Shown here one piece after another: positions 32,236 through 36,681 of a DNA stretch of 36,681 nucleotides (the stretch's first letter is position 1; each line of letters starts with the position of its first letter). The position numbers and the translations under genes are program-made. The notes beneath the pieces were generated by a model, which saw only the letters and a list, made by a program, of their open reading frames with translations, had not been told where the DNA came from and did not search any database. The stretch comes from Keguizhuia sedimenti. Lineage in GTDB: Bacteria; Pseudomonadota; Gammaproteobacteria; Burkholderiales; Burkholderiaceae_D. The stretch lies in contig JAUYVH010000020.1 in the NCBI GenBank assembly GCA_030715135.1, positions 1-36,681 of the forward strand, read 5' to 3'.

Positions 32236-32399
32236 TGCTTATCCCTGCAATAGGCTGTAGGAAAATGAATGGAATCCAGCGCCATGCGCGCAGCCACGAT
32301 CACAGGGCCGTCCAGCGTGTCGCAATGCGCAAAGGATGGTGCCGGTGAACTTGGCGCCAATGCCAGCCTAGCTAATGCCAGTATACTGGAGCGCTTCAT
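32232..32399 (-). pseudogene. truncated DUF6448-type exported protein
   Basis: From 32399: MKRSSILALARLALAPSSPA then PSFAHCDTLDGPVIVAARMA, a signal peptide followed by the AHCDTLDGP start typical of DUF6448 proteins, which often precede FNT genes. After ALDS the family pattern stops and a short unrelated tail ends at TGA in the FNT start codon. A normal member is much longer, so a deletion has removed most of the gene while leaving the FNT gene intact. The family assignment rests on a short stretch. Confidence 0.6.
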
Positions 32400-32493
32400 G
32401 GCTGCCTCCGAAGCAACTGGGATTTTCCCTATAGAAAAACCCAATAGCCTATAGCAAGGAATTAATGCAGGTGATTTGAGTTTATTGCAGTAG

Positions 32494-32787
32494 TTAAGCG
32501 TTATCAACGACGGCCTCCATGTTGAGGCTACCAATTGCCGCAAGAATCGGGGTCGTATCCGTCAACTGGTGCTTGATAGTCAAGCGCCGCTGCATGAGGT
32601 TGAAGCTCATATCCTCAATACCACTGAGCACGCCGATTTTTTTGCGCAGTAGTGTCTTTTCCGTTGGGCAATCTATTTTGTCGATGCGCACCGTCAGCAC
32701 ATCCGAGCGGTTACCCAGCAATGGAGCGGACGTGATGGGCACGGCAGGTGCGCCGCAGCCACAGGTATTTTTTTGACATGAACTCAT
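32494..32787 (-). CDS. orphan CadA-type metal-binding (HMA) domain
   Basis: 97 residues: MSSCQKNTCGCGAPAV, then TVRIDKIDCPTEKTLLRKKI and GIEDMSFNLMQRRLTIKHQL. It closely parallels the first ~98 residues of CadA in this window (same Cys-rich head, same DCPTE motif, same DMSFNLMQRRLT), then stops at a natural-looking TAA after EAVVDNA. It is either a free metallochaperone-like domain or the 5' relic of a second cadA whose pump part was deleted. Its ATG lies only a few bases from the IS3 end at 32793, so its own promoter and ribosome-binding site have been lost. Confidence 0.8.
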   Translation of the reverse strand: MSSCQKNTCGCGAPAVPITSAPLLGNRSDVLTVRIDKIDCPTEKTLLRKKIGVLSGIEDMSFNLMQRRLTIKHQLTDTTPILAAIGSLNMEAVVDNA

Positions 32788-32792
32788 GCATA

Positions 32793-34401
32793 CGGGGATG
32801 CGGACGTTTTCTTGGACTGGTTTACGTCGTTAACCCCAGACTTTCACGGTACTCGATCGGGCTCAGATAGCCAAGAGAGCTCTTGATTCGCTTTTCGTTA
32901 TACCAGCGAATGTAGTCATCGAGCGCCCCCACGAACTGCGCGATCGTCGTCGACCGCCAGTCCCTTGGATAGAACATCTCCGTCTTTAACCTGCCGAAGA
33001 ACCCTTCGCATGCCGCATTGTCAGGCGAGCATGCTTTGCGCGACATTGATCGGGTCAGCTGCGCATCAGCAACGCGCGATAACCAGCCCGGCCATCGATA
33101 GTGGCCGCCACGATCAGAATGGACGATGGGTTTCTTATCGTTCTCGCTCACGGTCGCGATAGCCGCATCCAACATGGTGTTCACAAGCTCTGCGTCAGGG
33201 CTCATGCTAATCGACCAGCTGACGACCATGCCATCGAAGCAGTCGATCATCGGCGACAGGTAAACCTTTCCCGCTGGGATCTGGAACTTCGAGATGTCAG
33301 TAAGCCACTTTTCGTTGGGAGCGGTCGCCTGGAAATCGCGATTGATGAGGTTCTCAGGGGCGGTGCTGATTTCTCCAACATAAGAACGATACTTGCGCCG
33401 CTTTGGCCTGGCCGCGCAGAGCCCTCCTTGCTTCATCAGGCGCCGCACAACTTTCTCCGAAATGAATACGCGCTGCCTGTTCAACGCTGCTTGAATCCGT
33501 CGATAGCCGTAGGTGCGATGAGCATTCTCAAAGATTTCGGTGACCGCCTGACGTACTTCCGCGTATTTATCGGCAATGCGTGTTCGGGATCGATGGTAGA
33601 AGTATGAGCTGCGCGGCAAATTGAGCCGATCAAGCAGCTCTCGCATGGCATATTCCTCTTTCAGGGCGTCAACCAGCGCCGTCTTCTCCCGGTTGCTCAG
33701 GAGTTGTAGGTCGACGCCCAGATCTTTTTTTAGGAGTTCATTCGCTTTCTTGAGAAGGTCGTGTTCCAGCTGCAAATTGCGAATGTCGCGTCGTAGCGCC
33801 TCGAGTTGCCGCTCCAGATCATCCCGGTCCGTGTCTGATGGCGAGTGGTTGTCTCGTTTCATGAATGCCGGGGCCTCTCGGCCAAGTAACTGATTCTTCC
33901 AGTTGTACAGGGTTACTCGGGCGACGTCCAGCTTTGAAGCAACTTCCTGTGCACTTCCTTCTCGCGTACACAGCTCATACACGGCTGCGCGCTTGGACGC
34001 CAAGGAAGCTACCGGCTTGCCCACATTGCGACCAACGCATTTCTTGGTTTCCGGATAACGCTCGCCGACCCACTCGGAAAGCTTTTGTCGAGAGGGATAA
34101 CCCAATACTTGCCGAGTAAAAGCAAAGCACCGTCCATGATTGATGTAATGCTCAATGGCGGCTTTCCTCTGTTCCTCCGAGTACTTCGGTTTCGAGCGGA
34201 CGTATTTCGCCTGAATATCCCCCCTCGCTTCGAACTCTGCGCACCAAGCCTTGAGCGAATTCTTGGTCGGATAACCCAGTTCACGGATGGTCGCCTGAAT
34301 GCGCCTGCCATATTTTAAGTAAAGCTCTACCGCCCGTAGGCGTTCTTCGTATGAATACATGGACCACTCCCAAGTAGTCCAAGATTTTGTCCGCATCCCC
34401 A
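32793..34401 (-). mobile_element. IS3-family element (about 1.6 kb)
   Basis: Ends GGGGATGCGGACGTTTTCTTGG (left, 32794 on) and the complement of TGGGGATGCGGACAAAATCTT (right, to 34401) are imperfect inverted repeats. No target duplication is apparent, which suggests rearrangement at one end. It carries one complete transposase frame. Confidence 0.85.
32822..34360 (-). CDS. IS3-family transposase, single open frame
   Basis: 512 residues from MYSYEERLRAVELYLKYGRR at 34360; the longer frame from 34402 begins in the terminal repeat. Two N-terminal helix-turn-helix units (about 1-50 and 60-170), a coiled coil (DDLERQLEALRRDIRNLQLE), then the HTH_21 segment (HRTYGYRRIQAALNRQRVFI) and an rve core with the catalytic Asp in NEKWLTDISKFQ, Asp in IVHSDRGGHY and Glu in ACEGFFGRLKTEMF. 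Everything is in one frame, unlike the two-frame arrangement of most IS3 elements, and looks functional. Confidence 0.9.
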   Translation of the reverse strand: MYSYEERLRAVELYLKYGRRIQATIRELGYPTKNSLKAWCAEFEARGDIQAKYVRSKPKYSEEQRKAAIEHYINHGRCFAFTRQVLGYPSRQKLSEWVGERYPETKKCVGRNVGKPVASLASKRAAVYELCTREGSAQEVASKLDVARVTLYNWKNQLLGREAPAFMKRDNHSPSDTDRDDLERQLEALRRDIRNLQLEHDLLKKANELLKKDLGVDLQLLSNREKTALVDALKEEYAMRELLDRLNLPRSSYFYHRSRTRIADKYAEVRQAVTEIFENAHRTYGYRRIQAALNRQRVFISEKVVRRLMKQGGLCAARPKRRKYRSYVGEISTAPENLINRDFQATAPNEKWLTDISKFQIPAGKVYLSPMIDCFDGMVVSWSISMSPDAELVNTMLDAAIATVSENDKKPIVHSDRGGHYRWPGWLSRVADAQLTRSMSRKACSPDNAACEGFFGRLKTEMFYPRDWRSTTIAQFVGALDDYIRWYNEKRIKSSLGYLSPIEYRESLGLTT

Positions 34402-34656
34402 TTTTCCTTCGAACAGACCCAAATCAGTTCAAGTCCATTCAGACCTGGCATCAGGCGAATGGAACTCCAGCTATGTTGGGGTCCATTCAAGTTTTGCCTA
34501 AATTGTTTAGCATGCTCGTTCACTCTCAACTTCGCTGGTGTGAACGATTTAGTTTTCACATTCCCCGTAGAGGATTTGAGGAATTTTCCTGTTCAACGGG
34601 TGTTATGAGTTTGCAGCTTGAATTACTGCTGGCTAATAGCGGGAAAAAGCGCTTGG

Positions 34657-35883
34657 TTATGCCATGCGACCACAATTTTCGTTGATTGCTCTCGTAATCT
34701 CGTTACGCGTAGCCGGTCGAATCGGATGGTTCTTGGCTACATTCTTGAACTGAAGGGCTACAGCTACGATTCTTTCGATTACTTCCTGAGCCGAAGTCCG
34801 GGCAATGCCATTGCTAGTGGCTAACTGCAAAAGATGCTTTTTGGCCGGGTGAAGCCCTTCTCCTTCTACGTCCATTTGATGTTGGCCGCCCGGACCCGGA
34901 CAGAAAGTCAGGTCATAACAAGGCGAGAGTTCCCAGGCCCACGCATTGTTCATTCTGAATGAGAAATTTTTGGTGTGGTCATCGCGATTATTAAAAACCA
35001 CATTAAATACACAGCGCTCGTAGGCCTTAAACACTTCAACCTCACTAAGCGTCAAGGCACGGGTCGTTCGAAGTAGCGTTTGGTAGCTTGAATTCGGTAT
35101 CCGGAAATTAATGTTCAGTGCGCCTGCAAGTGTGTGAATAGGTACACGCATGCCCCCATACCGGTCAAATCGCTCAATGCCAAAAGCGGCCGTTTTTGCC
35201 CCAAGGGCAAAATGCTTGGTCGCCGGCATATCCAAGTTGCACTTTCGTGCCATCTCTGAATAAAGATATTCAATGGCACAGACTTCTTTATGTTCCCGTG
35301 CTCCAGGAAACTTGACCAGCCAGGGCATCCCGGGTGCATCTGCCAAAGTACTGATGGACTCGGTCTGTGCGTCGTACTGGACCAGCGCCTTGGGCCGCTC
35401 GCCATGCGGCGAGCCGCCGATTAACAATAGCTCCTTTAACGCGGCCGTATCTTTATCTGCAACCACCTGCTGAATCTCGTTGGCCAGTTCCGTAAGTGCC
35501 ATGTCTTGTGGAGTTAAGACAACATCTGTCGCAGGAGCGAAGGTAAATGCCCCCATGGTACGGTCGCCCATAAATGCCAGGCGGTCGAGCGCCGAAATTT
35601 CATGAGGTTGTTTATTGAAATGCTTACGAAAGAATCGGTCCATCAAGTATAGCCCCCATCCATCCGGCAGAGCATCAGCAATCAAGCCTGGCAATTGAAG
35701 CTGCTCTCGCGGAAAATCCTGATAGGCGTCGGCGGTAAGCGGCATCCGTATGTTGGAAAATTCGATACCCTTTGTGCGTGCTTCGGGTGAATATTCAAAT
35801 AACACTTGATAGCCTTCGCTAGCCAGTTCTCCCAGAGGCCAAGATTGCCCCCATCCGCGGAACTGAACCTGAATTTTTTGCAT
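34657..35883 (-). CDS. hipA: HipA-family serine/threonine kinase toxin
   Basis: 408 residues. N-terminal HipA domain (LGELASEGYQVLFEYSPEAR; LPGLIADALPDGWGLYLMDR), then the kinase core: an ATP-loop GGSPHGERPKALVQYD, the conserved FPGAREHKEVCAIEYLYSEM, catalytic VVFNNRDDHTKNFSFRM with the active Asp, and metal-binding ELSPCYDLTF. HipA phosphorylates a translation factor (glutamyl-tRNA synthetase in E. coli) and causes persistence; HipB blocks it. Motifs and length are complete. It starts three bases after the hipB stop. Confidence 0.93.
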   Translation of the reverse strand: MQKIQVQFRGWGQSWPLGELASEGYQVLFEYSPEARTKGIEFSNIRMPLTADAYQDFPREQLQLPGLIADALPDGWGLYLMDRFFRKHFNKQPHEISALDRLAFMGDRTMGAFTFAPATDVVLTPQDMALTELANEIQQVVADKDTAALKELLLIGGSPHGERPKALVQYDAQTESISTLADAPGMPWLVKFPGAREHKEVCAIEYLYSEMARKCNLDMPATKHFALGAKTAAFGIERFDRYGGMRVPIHTLAGALNINFRIPNSSYQTLLRTTRALTLSEVEVFKAYERCVFNVVFNNRDDHTKNFSFRMNNAWAWELSPCYDLTFCPGPGGQHQMDVEGEGLHPAKKHLLQLATSNGIARTSAQEVIERIVAVALQFKNVAKNHPIRPATRNEITRAINENCGRMA

Positions 35884-35886
35884 AAT

Positions 35887-36207
35887 TTATTTTTTTAGGC
35901 TGGGTTGACGAGGTGCTCGAGTACGCTTGGACAGCTCAGCCTGCTTTTCCAGTTGCGCAATTGAGAAGGCTTTCAAAACGAAAAGCTCTTGCAGTTCCTG
36001 TGCTAACCCTAACGCCACTACTGCTCGAATAAAGTTCTCGAAGGTGCAGTCGCCCTTGGTTTCCAACCGTTGCAGCGTCGTGCGCCCTATGCCAGCACGT
36101 TCTGCAAGCGTCTCCAAAGATAATCCCTTGGCTAATCGCCGTTTACGCAACCGCAGTGCTAATTCAGCGCGAATTTCTTTCTCAGTTGCAAGTGCAAATT
36201 CAGGCAT
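35887..36207 (-). CDS. hipB: HipB-like XRE-family antitoxin/repressor
   Basis: 106 residues from ATG at 36207, chosen because AAGGAG lies just upstream; the frame extends to 36234 but would then begin inside the IS5 end. Helix-turn-helix of the XRE type: LRLRKRRLAKGLSLETLAER, AGIGRTTLQRLETKGDCTFE. The C-terminal tail (LEKQAELSKRTRAPRQPSLK) is basic. It should bind DNA upstream of hipBA and neutralise HipA. An IS5 copy ends 19 bases before the start, so the original operator and promoter have been separated from the gene. Confidence 0.85.
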   Translation of the reverse strand: MPEFALATEKEIRAELALRLRKRRLAKGLSLETLAERAGIGRTTLQRLETKGDCTFENFIRAVVALGLAQELQELFVLKAFSIAQLEKQAELSKRTRAPRQPSLKK

Positions 36208-36226
36208 AGGCTTCTCCTTGTAACTA

Positions 36227-36681
36227 GACCTCATTTCATAAATACCTGCGAAGCAAGATCATGGAACAAGCTAGATGGACGAAGCCCGTAAATCGTTGAT
36301 CGTCGTACTCCCAACGGGTCACGATGCGTCTGAATTTATTCAGCCAGGCGAACATGCGTTCAATTTTCCAGCGGCGCTTGTAGCGTCTGAGTTTGCGTCC
36401 ATCCTGCGTAGCGGGCCGGACGCGATTGCACTTGTGCGGCGCGATCAGCTCAATGTCATCGGCTGCGAGCCTGCCATCGAGCGGATCACAGTCGTAGGCA
36501 CGATCCCCGACAAGTCGCCTGGGTCGTCCCACCGTGACGGTTTCATTGACGGTAGCTTCGACAAGGGTGATGAAATAACGGCTAGCAGAAGCCGTGTGCA
36601 GGGTGACTGGAAGACCTGCAGCGTCCGCAATTGCCATGAGCTTTGTACCTTTGCCCCGCTTGGTCTTTCCCACTTTACGCC
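36227..36681 (-). mobile_element. IS5-family element, copy C, cut by the window end
   Basis: Begins with GACCTCATTTCATAAAT at 36227, nearly identical to the end of copy A, after a TA at 36225-36226. The remainder matches copy A throughout but with many base differences. Same orientation as copy A. The other end lies outside the window. Confidence 0.8.
36236..36681 (-). CDS. IS5-family transposase C-terminal part, partial
   Basis: The C-terminal part of the same transposase as in copy A: GKTKRGKGTKLMAIADAAGL, RRLVGDRAYDCDPLDGRLAA with a catalytic Asp, and RRYKRRWKIERMFAWLNKFR with the Glu, stopping at 36236. Scattered replacements separate it from copy A, so the two are relatives and not fresh duplicates. 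The N-terminal part is beyond the window, so it cannot be judged whether this copy is active. Confidence 0.8.
   Translation of the reverse strand, partial: RKVGKTKRGKGTKLMAIADAAGLPVTLHTASASRYFITLVEATVNETVTVGRPRRLVGDRAYDCDPLDGRLAADDIELIAPHKCNRVRPATQDGRKLRRYKRRWKIERMFAWLNKFRRIVTRWEYDDQRFTGFVHLACSMILLRRYL

Noticed and set aside
34402-34656. Minus-strand frame across the IS3 end (34281-34559)
   Set aside because: It is composed partly of the IS3 end and has no family resemblance or start signal.
1-36681. CRISPR arrays, tRNA or rRNA genes
   Set aside because: No regularly spaced direct repeats, cloverleaf-like sequence or rRNA-like segments were noticed.

Overview
The window looks like a heavy-metal-resistance genomic island in a betaproteobacterium, most likely Burkholderiales and possibly Oxalobacteraceae. 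I infer this from protein recognition (a czcICBAD block, a CadA/PbrA-type ATPase next to lspA, a CzcN-like methyltransferase) and from codon and GC style. No housekeeping marker is present to confirm it.

Layout. (1) 1-6430 is a decayed left flank: a frameshifted IS481-family transposase, a multiply broken TonB-like gene, a small exported protein, a frameshifted Csp-type copper-storage protein, an orphan FlgB-like rod protein, then an IS5-family element with an IS630-family element inserted exactly at its edge. (2) 6575-12369 is cation export: a CDF transporter, an integrase remnant, and a minus-strand operon cadA - stand-alone DsbD N-domain - lspA - cadR, with a MerR-type 19-bp-spacer promoter in front of cadA. 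(3) 12516-20374, divergent from cadA, is czcI-czcC-czcB-PII-like-czcA-czcD. (4) 20443-27525 is a run of envelope and metal-associated accessory genes: a small lipoprotein, a His-rich periplasmic protein, a DUF2846 lipoprotein, a SEC-C/Cys-cluster protein, a CmoA-like enzyme translationally coupled to an ICMT (CzcN-like) methyltransferase, an EptA-type phosphoethanolamine transferase, a zinc-ribbon protein, an MgtC-like protein and a His/Arg-rich exported protein. (5) 27522-36681 is a mobile-element and toxin-antitoxin zone: a Tn3 remnant, IS3 pieces, a second IS5-family element, a three-gene hicA-hicB-secB-like module, an IS30 scrap, a formate/nitrite-family channel with a truncated DUF6448 gene, an orphan CadA-type metal-binding domain, an open IS3-family element, hipBA, and a third, cut-off IS5 copy.

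How it works together. CadA clears Zn/Cd/Pb from the cytoplasm, the CDF proteins move divalent cations to the periplasm, and CzcCBA exports them across the outer membrane. CzcI, the His-rich proteins and the PII-like protein probably tune or buffer metal. The CmoA/ICMT pair and EptA point to RNA and membrane-surface modification accompanying metal stress. No czcRS two-component system lies in the window. CadR and its operator are the only metal-responsive regulatory circuit visible.

The most interesting system is hicA-hicB-secB-like (29713-31057). It has the architecture of a toxin-antitoxin-chaperone (TAC) module: the HicB antitoxin carries a long C-terminal tail and is followed 11 nt later by a SecB-like gene, with a perfect palindrome upstream of hicA. 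A second theme is decay: many mobile genes and a few cargo genes carry single-base indels or nonsense codons, while the large efflux genes are intact.
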